Assembly: GCF_030316855.1 (NCBI RefSeq) | Contig: NZ_JASZYR010000012.1 | Coordinates: forward strand, 113,361 to 177,360 | Source: Variovorax sp. J22P240 | Lineage (GTDB): Bacteria; Pseudomonadota; Gammaproteobacteria; Burkholderiales; Burkholderiaceae_C | Direction: 5' to 3' | Length of the DNA stretch: 64,000 nt | Part shown: positions 8,138 through 17,053 of the stretch, piece by piece | How the letters are laid out: each line of letters starts with the position of its first letter | How positions within the stretch are numbered: position 1 is the stretch's first letter | The notes under the pieces: generated by a model | Seen by the model: the letters and a program-made list of their open reading frames with translations, nothing else | Database searches by the model: none | Told to the model about the DNA's origin: nothing | Program-made: the position numbers and the translations under genes

Positions 8138-9094
8138 ATGAATCGGCGATCTCTGCTCGTGCTGACCACTATCTTTTCGCTGTGCGGCGGTGCTGCCGCC
8201 CAGGAATTTCCTGCGCGGCCCATCACCATCGTCGTGGGTTCCAGCCCCGGAAGCGCCACCGACGCTCTCGCACGGGCTGTCGCCCTCGAAGTGACCAAGG
8301 AGACCGGCCAGGCCGTCATCGTCGACAACCGGGCAGGCGCTTTCGGCGGCATCGCGGCCCAGTTCGCAGCGCGTGCTCAGCCGGATGGCTACACCGTTTT
8401 CATGACGACGAACACGACCCAGTCCGCCAACCCCCATCTCCAGAAGAAGCTGTCCTACGACCCCATCAAGGACTTTGCACCGGTATCGTTGCTAACCAAG
8501 GGCTATCAGCTGCTCGTGGTGAATCCGAAGGTCAAGGCAAACAGCGTGGCGGAGTTGATCGCGCTGGCGAAGTCCGATCCTGGCAAGCTCAACTACGGTT
8601 CCGGCAGTTCCTCCGCGCAAGTGGCCACCGAACTGTTCCAGCAGATGACGGGGACCCGGTTCAACTATGTGCCGTACAAGGCCAACCCGCCGGCAGTGAT
8701 GGACCTTGTCGCCGGCCAGACTGACCTGATGATCGCGGACATCGCCACGACCTTGCCGCAGGTCAAGGCAGGCAAACTGCGCGCCCTCGGAGTGACCAGC
8801 CAACAGCGCCTGCCCTTGGTGCAGGGCGTTCCCGCCATTGCCGAGTCGCTGCGGAGCTACGAGTTCGGCTATTGGAACGCGGTCTACGCGCCTGCGGGCA
8901 CGCCAGCGCCTGTCGTCATTCGATTGAATGCCCTGATGCAAGGCGCCATGAAAACGCCGGCCGTACGGAACGCGGCCGATCAGGCCGGAATGGAAGTCGC
9001 ACTGTCCACGCCCGACGAACTGGCTCGCTTTCAGCTGTCGGAGCTCCATCGTTGGGGCCAGATCATCAAGACGGCAGGTATCGTGGCGGAATAG
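8138..9094 (+). CDS. Bug/TctC-family periplasmic solute-binding protein
   Basis: The 318-residue protein is a complete member of the family: signal peptide (about 1-22), then FPARPITIVVGSSPGSATDALARAV, VIVDNRAGAFGGIAAQFAA, YDPIKDFAPVSLL and the LRALGVTSQQRLPL region. These proteins bind small carboxylates in the periplasm. Many Burkholderiales genomes carry dozens without a matching TctAB membrane pair, and none is seen here. It follows the DapA-like gene and probably shares its transcript. The remnant at 4434-5075 belongs to the same family but is not a recent copy of this gene. Confidence 0.92.
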   Translation: MNRRSLLVLTTIFSLCGGAAAQEFPARPITIVVGSSPGSATDALARAVALEVTKETGQAVIVDNRAGAFGGIAAQFAARAQPDGYTVFMTTNTTQSANPHLQKKLSYDPIKDFAPVSLLTKGYQLLVVNPKVKANSVAELIALAKSDPGKLNYGSGSSSAQVATELFQQMTGTRFNYVPYKANPPAVMDLVAGQTDLMIADIATTLPQVKAGKLRALGVTSQQRLPLVQGVPAIAESLRSYEFGYWNAVYAPAGTPAPVVIRLNALMQGAMKTPAVRNAADQAGMEVALSTPDELARFQLSELHRWGQIIKTAGIVAE

Positions 9095-9098
9095 CAGT

Positions 9099-10718
9099 TC
9101 AAAGCATCCAGTCGATCGGCAGCAGTTCAAGCAGGCGCACGGCAGCACGCTGCCACCAACTCGACATGGGCTCGACGGACAAGGGTTGGCGAATGCCGTC
9201 GACCCACCGCAGTGCCCCGCTCTCGGGATCCAGGCGCACCTCCCAGCTGCTGCGCGGAACGCGTACTTCGAAGACTTGCGCCATGGCAGCCGCCAACTCC
9301 GGGCTGTCGATGATGAGGCCCAATTCGGTGTTCAGCCGGGCCGAGCGCGGATCGAAGTTGAACGAGCCGACGAAGACACGTTCCGTATCCACACCGAAAG
9401 TCTTGGCGTGCAGGCTGGAGCCGGAACTGCCCGAACTGCCGGGCATGCGCCGACTATCCTCCCTCGGCGCTGCCTTGACGACTCGATCCGTCGGGTCAGG
9501 CTTGAGTTCGTACAACACGACACCTGCCGCCAACAGCCGCTGCCGATGGCGTGCGTAACCCGAATGCACCGCCAGAACGTCGGTAGCGGCCAGCGAATTG
9601 GTGAGGATGCGCACCCGCACACCGCGGACGGCCAGGCCGACGAAGTAGTCAGTGCCGGCATCGGTAGGCACGAAGTACGGCGACACCAGATCGAGGGTGC
9701 GCATTGGCACCCCGACGGCCTCCGTCATGTGATGCAACAGCAATTGCTCCGGTTCGGCCAGCGCCAGACCCTTGGACGGGTCGTCGACTAGCAGATGCGC
9801 AGGGGCCCAGACGAGTGAATAGTCTTTCCGGATCAGGCTTTCATAGAAAGGCAAATCACGCACCGCCTGCTTGTAGGAGGCAGCAAACTCGGACCGCTCG
9901 ACCAAAGCAGTCCGGTGCCGGAAGGCGGTCAGGGCTTCAGCGGAGGGCGGCGTCACCAGCGAAGCGATCGGATATGCCGATGCGCTGGCCCAATAGGCAT
10001 CGAAGGCGCTCGAGACTTGCTCGACCGCCGGCCCCATCGCCAACACGTCGAGGTCGGCAAACAGTACGCCGTCGGTGGCGCCGAAGTACTCGTCGCCGAC
10101 GTTGCGGCCGCCCACGATGGTGATCACGCTGTCAGCCGTAAGGCTCTTGTTGTGCATCCGCCGGTTCGCGCGCGAGAAGTCGGTCAGGAAGCCCAGAGGC
10201 TTGAACGGACGAAACAGGAATGGATTGAACAGACGCACTTCCACATTGGGATGCGCGTCCAGAGAAGCCAACTCTTCGTCGAGCCCCGCATGGCCGTGGT
10301 CGTCCAGCAGCAAGCGTACGCGTACCCCTCGATCGGCGGCCGAGTGCAACGCCTCCAGCAACAGATGGCCGGTGGTGTCGTTGCGCCAGATGTAGTACTG
10401 CACATCCAATGTGCGCTCGGCATGCTGCGCCAGTTGCACCCGCGCCGCGAATGCTTCGCGCGGGTCTTCCAGCGAATGGATGCCCGTCAGTCCCGGATGC
10501 TGCGCCGTGACGACGCCGACCGCCCGGCCAAGCCGCGTATCGCGCGCTTCGGCTGCTGGCAGCGCCTTCGACTGGCTGCGCCCCTCGAGCGACGGCAGGG
10601 AACATCCGGCCAGCAGGCCCGCAAGAGCGACTGCTGCCAGCCACCGCCACCTGAAGAAAGTTGCAGACCCGACTCCGAAGTCGGCAGGGTTGCCGGGTCT
10701 CCGCACACGTGAATGCAT
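9099..10718 (-). CDS. Phospholipase D-family lipoprotein (cardiolipin synthase C-like)
   Basis: From the ATG at 10718 this is a 539-residue lipoprotein with lipobox LLAGC (Cys at about residue 38); the frame stays open upstream, but that start places the signal correctly. Two HKD motifs define the phospholipase D fold: HNKSLTAD in RRMHNKSLTADSV, and HAKTFGVD in SSLHAKTFGVDTERV. The order and the YYIWRNDTTG and GGRNVGDEYF phrases match the ClsC/YmdC group. That group makes cardiolipin from phosphatidylglycerol and phosphatidylethanolamine in E. coli. A Ser/Gly-rich insert (SSGSSGSS) precedes the second motif. It converges with the Bug gene, stop codons 4 nt apart. Confidence 0.85.
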   Translation of the reverse strand: MHSRVRRPGNPADFGVGSATFFRWRWLAAVALAGLLAGCSLPSLEGRSQSKALPAAEARDTRLGRAVGVVTAQHPGLTGIHSLEDPREAFAARVQLAQHAERTLDVQYYIWRNDTTGHLLLEALHSAADRGVRVRLLLDDHGHAGLDEELASLDAHPNVEVRLFNPFLFRPFKPLGFLTDFSRANRRMHNKSLTADSVITIVGGRNVGDEYFGATDGVLFADLDVLAMGPAVEQVSSAFDAYWASASAYPIASLVTPPSAEALTAFRHRTALVERSEFAASYKQAVRDLPFYESLIRKDYSLVWAPAHLLVDDPSKGLALAEPEQLLLHHMTEAVGVPMRTLDLVSPYFVPTDAGTDYFVGLAVRGVRVRILTNSLAATDVLAVHSGYARHRQRLLAAGVVLYELKPDPTDRVVKAAPREDSRRMPGSSGSSGSSLHAKTFGVDTERVFVGSFNFDPRSARLNTELGLIIDSPELAAAMAQVFEVRVPRSSWEVRLDPESGALRWVDGIRQPLSVEPMSSWWQRAAVRLLELLPIDWML

Positions 10719-10842
10719 TGATGCGCAGCCCGCTGGACATGTGGAGGATGTCCGAGATGCGTCGAGCGGAAGCCGGCGCGCACCGAAGGCGATCGGGTGT
10801 GAATCGGCATTGGCACCAGCGAAATCAACCAAGGGGCACGAT

Positions 10843-11112
10843 ATGTCGTTCATGAGTGATCTTCTCGCGCAGCCAGCCAACCTATCCATGGCGTCGAAGT
10901 ACAAGGTGATGAATGGCCATGTTTACCTGGCGGCGGGGGCATTGCTCATTGTCTGGCCGGGCGCGGTGCAGACGCTCTTGCTTCCTCTGGTCCTCGTGCC
11001 CTTGGCGATCGCTGGAATATTTCCTCATACGTTGGGAGCATTTGCCATTCTCGACCCCGTGCTCGGCATTGGTGCCTGGTTGCTCCACAACCGCGAGACG
11101 CGACTGCGGTAG
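10843..11112 (+). CDS. Small two-helix membrane protein, function unknown
   Basis: This 89-residue product carries two strong hydrophobic segments (about residues 28-60 and 62-82, GALLIVWPGAVQTLLLPLVLVPLAIAGIF and AFAILDPVLGIGAWLLH). It has a short polar N terminus and a basic C terminus. I do not recognise the family. A second ATG 9 nt downstream (MSDLLAQ) is an equally possible start. It is divergent from the phospholipase D gene and lies upstream of the PQQ dehydrogenase, but the element at 11140 separates it from that gene. Confidence 0.6.
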   Translation: MSFMSDLLAQPANLSMASKYKVMNGHVYLAAGALLIVWPGAVQTLLLPLVLVPLAIAGIFPHTLGAFAILDPVLGIGAWLLHNRETRLR

Positions 11113-11139
11113 CTCTTTCGGGTGTTACTTGGCGGCCCG

Positions 11140-11172
11140 CCACGTACGTGAACCTAAGTGCTCGCCGGGATA
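11140..11172 (+). promoter_or_regulatory. Copy 3 of the CCACGTACGTGG element
   Basis: The core here is CCACGTACGTGA (one change from the palindrome), followed by ACCTAAGTG and CTCGCCGGGATA. It points toward the PQQ dehydrogenase gene at 11336, about 163 nt away. It is the only likely regulatory feature in the 223-nt gap. Confidence 0.6.
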
Positions 11173-11335
11173 CCTCGTTTGATGCCTTCCCTTGAGAATT
11201 CGGGCCTGGAGCGTTCGCGCCAGTGCCTGGTCTTCAAACCCTGGACCTCGATTCCGACTTTCTCTCGCGCCGCCGGTTCGCGTCCCTGTCCAGGTTCCAC
11301 ATCGTCTTTCCGTCCCACACAAACGGGGTAGAAGC

Positions 11336-13144
11336 ATGAAAAAGATCCTCATCACCGTCGGCGTGCTGGCCGTGGCAGGAGCGGCCATCGCGGGGGCTCT
11401 CTACGTCGCTTTTCCGGTGCAGATGACGACCTATGGGGGCATGGGGCTGAACTTTCTCAAATCGCTGTCCGCGCCGACGGGCACGCTGACCCTCGAATCG
11501 AATCCCGCGTACAAGGCACCCGTCGCCGCGGCACCCTCCCCGCCTCTCGCCGACGCGGCATGGCCGAACGCGGCGGCTGGAGACTGGCCAAGCTACAACC
11601 GGACACCGTCATCGCAGCGCTACTCGCCGCTCGGCGAGATCAACACGAAAAACGTGGGGAACCTGAAGGTTCAGTGCACCTACGACCTGGACATCTTCAC
11701 CGCCTTCGAGTCCGGTCTGATCATGGTGAACAACGCTCTGATCGGCACGACCGAGTTCGACATCTTCTCCATCAACCCGGCCACATGCACCGAAAACTGG
11801 CGCACGCGCCTGAGCTATCCCGGCGGTCTCCTGCCAGCCAACCGCGGCGCCGCTTACATGGACGGCATGCTGTTTCGCGGCACCCAGGACGGCCGGGTGC
11901 TGGCCTTCGATTTCAAGACCGGCAAGCAGGCGTGGGAGACGACCATCGCCGACCCGAAGCGGGGCGAATCCGTGCCGTCGGCGCCGATCGCGTGGGATGG
12001 CCTCGTCTACGTCGGCAATGCCGGCGGAGACTACAAGGGTGGCAAGGGCAAGGTCTACGCCCTCGACGGAAAGACCGGCAAGATCGTCTGGCAGTTCTTT
12101 CTGGTCCCCAAGACCGACGGGGACATCGTCCGAGGCCCTGAGGGCAAGTCGCCGCTCGACACGAAGACCTGGAACAACGCGCAAGGCATCCCCATCAGCG
12201 GCGGCGGAACCTGGACCTCGTACACCCTCGACATCAAGAACGGCCTGCTGTACGTGCCCGGAGGCAATCCGGCTCCCGACTTCGCTTCAGGGGCACGCGA
12301 GGGCGACAACCTCTTCACGGACTCGGTCGTGGTGCTCGACGCCAAGACGGGCGACTACAAGAACAACTTCAAGGTCGTCAAGAAAGACTGGCATGACTGG
12401 GACGTGTCCAGTCCCCCCATCCTGCACCAGACCATGGGCGGCAAGCAGCTCATGTCGGTCGCACCGAAGGATGGGCATCTCTATGGCTACGAGCTTCCCA
12501 CCAACAAGCTGCTCTATCGCGTGCCGGTGACCACGATCGAGAACGCGGAAGGCGCGTTCGCCGTCGGTCAGGATGTTCATTTCTGTCCGGGTCCGGTGGG
12601 TGGTACCGAATGGAACACTCCGGGCTTCGATCCGACGACGAATCTCATCATCACCGGTACCGTCGACTGGTGCGATACGGTGACGATCAAGACCGACGAG
12701 AGAATGCGGAAGGTGGACGTCGGCCAGCCCTGGACCGGCATGGCAACCCTCAACCCCATCAACATGTTCGGCAAGGAAGACCGTACCGACGGACATTGGG
12801 CCGGATGGATCTACGCCAGCGACGCCGACACCGGCGTGTGGAAATGGCGTGTCAAGTCCAACTACCCCGTCGTCGCCGCCATCACCCCGACGGCCGGTGG
12901 CATCGTGTTCTTCGCCGACCTCGGCGGCAATTTCTATGCGCTGGACTCTTCCACGGGCCAGAAACTCTGGGGCGGGCCGCTCGGGACCGGCGGCGGGATC
13001 GGCGGCGGCGTGATCACCTATACCGTGGATGGCGTTCAGAAAGTGGCCGTCGCAGACGGATTCACCATGGTCGCGTGGCCAACGAAGCCGAGGCGCGCAC
13101 GGGTGGTGGTCCTGGGACTCGACAGCGCCGCAGCGAAGAAGTGA
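11336..13144 (+). CDS. PQQ-dependent dehydrogenase (quinoprotein), membrane-anchored, no cytochrome domain
   Basis: This 602-residue protein has an N-terminal hydrophobic segment (residues 3-27) that should anchor or export it. A PQQ-type eight-bladed propeller follows, opening with DWPSYNRTPSSQRYSPLGEI and rich in Trp-docking repeats (YALDGKTGKIVWQF, YALDSSTGQKLWGG). It should oxidise an alcohol or other polyol in the periplasm with PQQ and pass electrons to quinone or a carrier. The likely catalytic Asp lies in WHDWDVSS (about residue 356). The vicinal Cys pair usual above PQQ in methanol/ethanol enzymes is replaced by Leu-Leu (GGLLPANRG, about 163-171). The residue two after the Asp is Ser, not the Asp of lanthanide enzymes. 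The gene leads an apparent operon with cydA-cydB (16-nt gap). The substrate is unknown. Confidence 0.88.
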   Translation: MKKILITVGVLAVAGAAIAGALYVAFPVQMTTYGGMGLNFLKSLSAPTGTLTLESNPAYKAPVAAAPSPPLADAAWPNAAAGDWPSYNRTPSSQRYSPLGEINTKNVGNLKVQCTYDLDIFTAFESGLIMVNNALIGTTEFDIFSINPATCTENWRTRLSYPGGLLPANRGAAYMDGMLFRGTQDGRVLAFDFKTGKQAWETTIADPKRGESVPSAPIAWDGLVYVGNAGGDYKGGKGKVYALDGKTGKIVWQFFLVPKTDGDIVRGPEGKSPLDTKTWNNAQGIPISGGGTWTSYTLDIKNGLLYVPGGNPAPDFASGAREGDNLFTDSVVVLDAKTGDYKNNFKVVKKDWHDWDVSSPPILHQTMGGKQLMSVAPKDGHLYGYELPTNKLLYRVPVTTIENAEGAFAVGQDVHFCPGPVGGTEWNTPGFDPTTNLIITGTVDWCDTVTIKTDERMRKVDVGQPWTGMATLNPINMFGKEDRTDGHWAGWIYASDADTGVWKWRVKSNYPVVAAITPTAGGIVFFADLGGNFYALDSSTGQKLWGGPLGTGGGIGGGVITYTVDGVQKVAVADGFTMVAWPTKPRRARVVVLGLDSAAAKK

Positions 13145-13160
13145 CACCGGAGTCCGAACC

Positions 13161-14582
13161 ATGGACCTCGACCCAGTCCTGCTGTCACGAATCCAGTTCG
13201 GGTTTTTGATCAGCTTCCACATCATCTTTCCCGCATTCACGATCGGGCTGGCAGCGTGGCTGGCCACGATCGAGGGTGCGCGGCTGGCGACGGGTCACAT
13301 GCTCTATCGCCGGGTGTTCGACTTCTGGCTGCCGATCTTCGCCGTCTCTTTCGGCATGGGGGTGGTCACGGGCATCGTGATGGCCTTCCAGTTCGGCACG
13401 AATTGGGGCGTGCTCGCCGTGAAGACCGGCTCGATCCAGGGTCCGCTGCTCGGCTACGAGGGCTTCACCGCCTTCATGCTGGAGGCGACCTTCTTCGGCG
13501 TGATGCTGCTCGGGCGTGACCGGGTGTCGCCGCGCTTCTATTTCTTCTCGTGCTGCATGGTGTCGCTCGGAACGATGTTCTCGTCCTTCTGGATTCTCGC
13601 GAACAACAGCTGGATGCAGGTGCCGCTCGGCCACACGGTGGTGGACGGCAAGATCATTCCGACCGACTGGAAGCAGATCGTGCTCGGGCCGGTACAGATG
13701 GTGCGCTGGCCGCACATGCTGCTCGCCGCGTTGCTGACGACCTCGATGTGCGTGTCTGCGACCGGCGCCTGGTATCTCCTGCGCCGGGTGCACTTCGACG
13801 AAGGCCGGATGATGCTGCACTGGGGCCTGGGTCTGGCCGCGGTGCTGATCCCGGTCCAGCTCTTCTTCGGCCACCTGACGGGCGAGTACGTGCTCAAGCA
13901 CCAGCCCGCCAAGTTCGCCGCGATCGAGGCGCGCTGGAAGAACGAGCAACCCGCGAGCGAGGTCCTGATCGCCATTCCCGACGAGGCGAACCAGCGCAAC
14001 CTGTTCGCCATCTCGGTGCCCAAGCTGGGCAGCTTCATCGCATCAGGCAACTTCACCTCCGCCGAGCGGGGTCTCGAGTCCTTTCCTCGCGAAGACTGGC
14101 CGCCGGTGCTGATTCCCTTCTGGACCTTCCGGTTGATGGTCGGCATGGGGCTCATCATGCTGGCCGTCTCGTGGCTCGGCAACTTGCTGCGATGGCGCGG
14201 CAAGCTGGAGTCGTCGCGCTGGTTCCTGTGGTGCGCCCTCGCGTCCTTCCCGACCGGCTTCGTCGCCATCCTCACGGGCTGGTACACCGCCGAAATCGGA
14301 CGCCAGCCCTGGGTGGTCTATGGGCTGCTTCGGACCAAGGACGCGGTCACGCCGTCCCTGACCACCGGCGACGTTCTCACCTCGCTGATCATCTACGTCG
14401 CCGTCTACTGGCTATTCGTCTCCTTCGGCATCTACTACATCTACAAGCTGCTGCGCGAGGGGCCGCGATCCAGGACGCAAGGCACGGCCAACGTGACCGG
14501 CAGCCGGCCGCTGGCCATCGCCGCGCGCACGGACACCGCAGTCAATGGCACGTCCAATGGCAGATCCGGAGGCAAGCCGTGA
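13161..14582 (+). CDS. cydA: Cytochrome bd-type quinol oxidase subunit I
   Basis: The 473-residue membrane protein has about nine transmembrane helices. It carries the heme-ligand region RIQFGFLISFHIIFPAF (His19 or His20), the EATFFGVMLLG helix, and the subunit I signature GWYTAEIGRQPW (about residues 373-384). The Q loop is short, as in cyanide-insensitive (CioA) oxidases. The enzyme oxidises quinol and reduces oxygen without pumping protons. The ATG at 13161 follows the dehydrogenase stop by 16 nt; a longer frame runs upstream but has no membrane start. The last 40 residues are a polar, low-complexity tail. The start codon of cydB overlaps its stop by 4 nt. Confidence 0.93.
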   Translation: MDLDPVLLSRIQFGFLISFHIIFPAFTIGLAAWLATIEGARLATGHMLYRRVFDFWLPIFAVSFGMGVVTGIVMAFQFGTNWGVLAVKTGSIQGPLLGYEGFTAFMLEATFFGVMLLGRDRVSPRFYFFSCCMVSLGTMFSSFWILANNSWMQVPLGHTVVDGKIIPTDWKQIVLGPVQMVRWPHMLLAALLTTSMCVSATGAWYLLRRVHFDEGRMMLHWGLGLAAVLIPVQLFFGHLTGEYVLKHQPAKFAAIEARWKNEQPASEVLIAIPDEANQRNLFAISVPKLGSFIASGNFTSAERGLESFPREDWPPVLIPFWTFRLMVGMGLIMLAVSWLGNLLRWRGKLESSRWFLWCALASFPTGFVAILTGWYTAEIGRQPWVVYGLLRTKDAVTPSLTTGDVLTSLIIYVAVYWLFVSFGIYYIYKLLREGPRSRTQGTANVTGSRPLAIAARTDTAVNGTSNGRSGGKP

Positions 14583-15586
14583 CCCAGGCCCCACCCAGCG
14601 ACTTGGCGCTTTTCTGGGCGGCGGTGATTGCCTGCTCGATCCTCATCTACGTGATCCTGGACGGCTTCGACCTCGGCGTCGGGATCCTGTTCGGCACCAC
14701 GCGCGAGGAAAACCACCGACTGCACATGATGGACACCATCGCGCCGTTCTGGGACGGCAACGAGACCTGGCTGGTGATCATCGGCGCGGGACTGTTCGCG
14801 ACCTTTCCGGTGGTGTATGCCGTGTTCCTGGGGGCGTTCTATCTGCCGGTGCTGCTGCTGCTCGTCGGCTTGATCTTTCGCGGCATTGCCTTCGAATTCC
14901 GCTACCGCAGCGTGAAGACACGCTGGTTGTGGGACTTGGGGTTCTTCCTCGGCTCGACGGTGGTCGCCTTCGTGCAGGGGGCTGCCGTGGGCGCGCTGAT
15001 GCGCGGGCTCCCGGTGGCGAACGGTCAGTTCGCCGGCACGTCTTTCGAATGGCTGCATCCCTTTTCGGTGCTGACCGGCATCGGGCTCGTCTTCGGCTAT
15101 GCGCTGCTGGGCGCTGCCTGGATCGTGCTCAAGAGCGAAGGCGATCTGCGCGCCTGGGCCTATCGCCGCATTCCGTGGCTCGCCGCGGCCGTCCTCGTGA
15201 TTCTCGGCCTGGCCTTCGCCGTGTCCTTGAGCGTCGATGCAGGCGCGATCGCGCAGAGCCACCTGAAGGATCGGCCATGGGGGTGGGCCTTTGTCGCGCT
15301 GGCGATCGCCTCATTGATCGGCGTCGTGACGGGGGCCCGTGCGCGCCGCGATGGCGTCGCCTATGCGTTGACCGTGGTGTTCATCGCGGCGGCGTACCTG
15401 ACGCTCGGCACGATGTTCTGGCCCTACATGGTCCCGTATGCAGTCACCGTGGCCAGTGCCGCGGCGCCGGAGGAATCGCTTCGGTTCCTGTTCTACGGTG
15501 GCGTGGTGGTGCTGCCGGTGATCGCCATCTACACCATCGGCGTCTACTGGGTCTTTCGCGGCAAGGTTCGAAGCGGGTATCGATGA
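14579..15586 (+). CDS. cydB: Cytochrome bd-type quinol oxidase subunit II
   Basis: This 335-residue protein has about eight transmembrane helices and the subunit II hallmarks LIYVILDGFDLGVGILFG near the N terminus, FWDGNETWLVIIGAGLFATFP and FRGIAFEFRYR. It starts with a GTG that overlaps the cydA stop (GTGA). It forms the oxidase heterodimer with CydA. No small CydX-like gene follows; the gene converges with the aldehyde dehydrogenase, stop codons 21 nt apart. The cydDC assembly transporter genes are not in this window. Confidence 0.93.
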   Translation: MTQAPPSDLALFWAAVIACSILIYVILDGFDLGVGILFGTTREENHRLHMMDTIAPFWDGNETWLVIIGAGLFATFPVVYAVFLGAFYLPVLLLLVGLIFRGIAFEFRYRSVKTRWLWDLGFFLGSTVVAFVQGAAVGALMRGLPVANGQFAGTSFEWLHPFSVLTGIGLVFGYALLGAAWIVLKSEGDLRAWAYRRIPWLAAAVLVILGLAFAVSLSVDAGAIAQSHLKDRPWGWAFVALAIASLIGVVTGARARRDGVAYALTVVFIAAAYLTLGTMFWPYMVPYAVTVASAAAPEESLRFLFYGGVVVLPVIAIYTIGVYWVFRGKVRSGYR

Positions 15587-15607
15587 GTTGATTCGAACCA
15601 GCGGCCT

Positions 15608-16993
15608 CTACGGCATCAGCTTGTTGACGACGACGCGTTCGAGGCCGTGTTTCGCGTAAGGCGGATAGCGCACGCCCGGGTCGACGGTGCTGCTGTGGTG
15701 AAGCACGCCGCGCGCATTGGTGAAGGCTTCGAAGCCCCAGCGCCCGTGGTACTTGCCCATGCCCGAGTTGCCTACGCCGCCGAACGGCAGCTCGGAAAAG
15801 AGCGGATGGATGGCGCAGTCGTTGACCTCCGCATCGCCAGAGCGCGTGGCCGACAGGATCCGGTCGACCACGTCCGTGTCCTCGGCAAAGATGTAGAGGC
15901 CGAGCGGGCTCGGCCTGCTGTTGACCCACTGGATGACGGATTCGACTGAATCGATCTCCAGCACCGGCAGGATCGGTCCGAAGACCTCTTCCTTCATGAT
16001 CGGCGAATCCACCGCGACATCCACCAGCACGGTCGGCGCGATGTAGAGCTCATCGGCATCGGTCTGGCCGCCGGCGACGGCCTTGCCGCTGCCGAGCAGC
16101 GCGGCCAGGCGATCGAAGTTGCGGCGGTTGATCACGCGCCCGTAGTCCGGGCTCTGCTTCGGGTCGTCGCCATAGAACTCTCGGATCGTGTCCTTCATGC
16201 GCTGCAAGAACTCGTCCTTCACCTCCGGCCATGCCAAAACGTGGTCGGGTGCGGTGCAGATGTGGCCCGAATTCAAGTAGCGCCCGTAGGCGATGCGGTG
16301 CGCCGCCGCCTTGAGGTTGGCCGACGAATGGACGATGGTCGGGTTCTTGCCGCCGAGTTCGAGCACGCACGGCGTCAGGTTCTTCGCTGCGGCCTGGTGC
16401 ACGATCTTGCCGACGGGCGGACTGCCGGTGAAGAAGATCATGTCCCATTGCTGCGCCAGCAGCGCGGTCGTCTCGGGGACGGCGCCCTCGACGACCGTGA
16501 CCGCGCGCGGATCGAAGTACTTGGGCACCAGCCGGGCGGCGGCCGCCGCACAGTGGGCTGCGATCTCCGAAGGCTTCAGCACCGCGGTGTTGCCCGCGGC
16601 CAGCGCCGCCACCAGCGGGCCGAAGACCAGCATGAAGGGTTCGTTCCACGCGCCGATGATCAGTGACACGCCGAGCGGATCGCGGTTCACGCGGATGTAG
16701 CCCGGCTCGAACACCAGCGGCATCGGCTCGTGCAGCGGCGTCATCCACGCATCGATGTGCTTGAGCGCGTAGGCCGCCTCCTTGGCGCAGTAGTCGACGT
16801 CCATGAGGTCGGCATCGTTGACGTTGCGGCGCAGGTCTTTCCAGAGCGCGTCGCACAACTCGTCGTGGTGGTCGGTGAACAGGGCCTTGACCGCTTCGAG
16901 CTGGGTCTTGCGCCACGCCACCGGGCGCGTGTGGCCTTCGAGGAAGAAGGCGCGCTGGCTGGAGACGAGCGAGGCGAAATCAGGCAGGGGCAT
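15608..16993 (-). CDS. Class 3 (coniferyl-type) aldehyde dehydrogenase
   Basis: This 461-residue NAD(P)-dependent enzyme oxidises aldehydes to acids. The catalytic Cys lies in NSGHICTAPDHVL, the general-base Glu in VLELGGKNPTIV, and the cofactor loop in FTGSPPVGK. The end (ELPFGGVGNSGMGKYHGRWGFEAFTN) is typical of the membrane-associated or coniferyl aldehyde group, as is the length. I chose the ATG at 16993, which gives the normal family N terminus; the open frame upstream crosses a regulatory element and is unlikely to be coding. It converges with cydB. The CCACGTACGTGG element 60 nt upstream links it to the PQQ dehydrogenase, whose aldehyde product it could remove. Confidence 0.9.
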   Translation of the reverse strand: MPLPDFASLVSSQRAFFLEGHTRPVAWRKTQLEAVKALFTDHHDELCDALWKDLRRNVNDADLMDVDYCAKEAAYALKHIDAWMTPLHEPMPLVFEPGYIRVNRDPLGVSLIIGAWNEPFMLVFGPLVAALAAGNTAVLKPSEIAAHCAAAAARLVPKYFDPRAVTVVEGAVPETTALLAQQWDMIFFTGSPPVGKIVHQAAAKNLTPCVLELGGKNPTIVHSSANLKAAAHRIAYGRYLNSGHICTAPDHVLAWPEVKDEFLQRMKDTIREFYGDDPKQSPDYGRVINRRNFDRLAALLGSGKAVAGGQTDADELYIAPTVLVDVAVDSPIMKEEVFGPILPVLEIDSVESVIQWVNSRPSPLGLYIFAEDTDVVDRILSATRSGDAEVNDCAIHPLFSELPFGGVGNSGMGKYHGRWGFEAFTNARGVLHHSSTVDPGVRYPPYAKHGLERVVVNKLMP

Positions 16994-17053
16994 GGTGCAT
17001 GGCTCCAGGAACCGCGAATCCTCCGCATCATGTGCCGGGCGCCAGGGATTGAA

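Noticed and set aside
13550..14578. Long in-frame extension upstream of cydB
   Set aside because: It lies inside cydA in another frame and has charged, low-complexity sequence without homology. The GTG at 14579 gives the proper subunit II N terminus.
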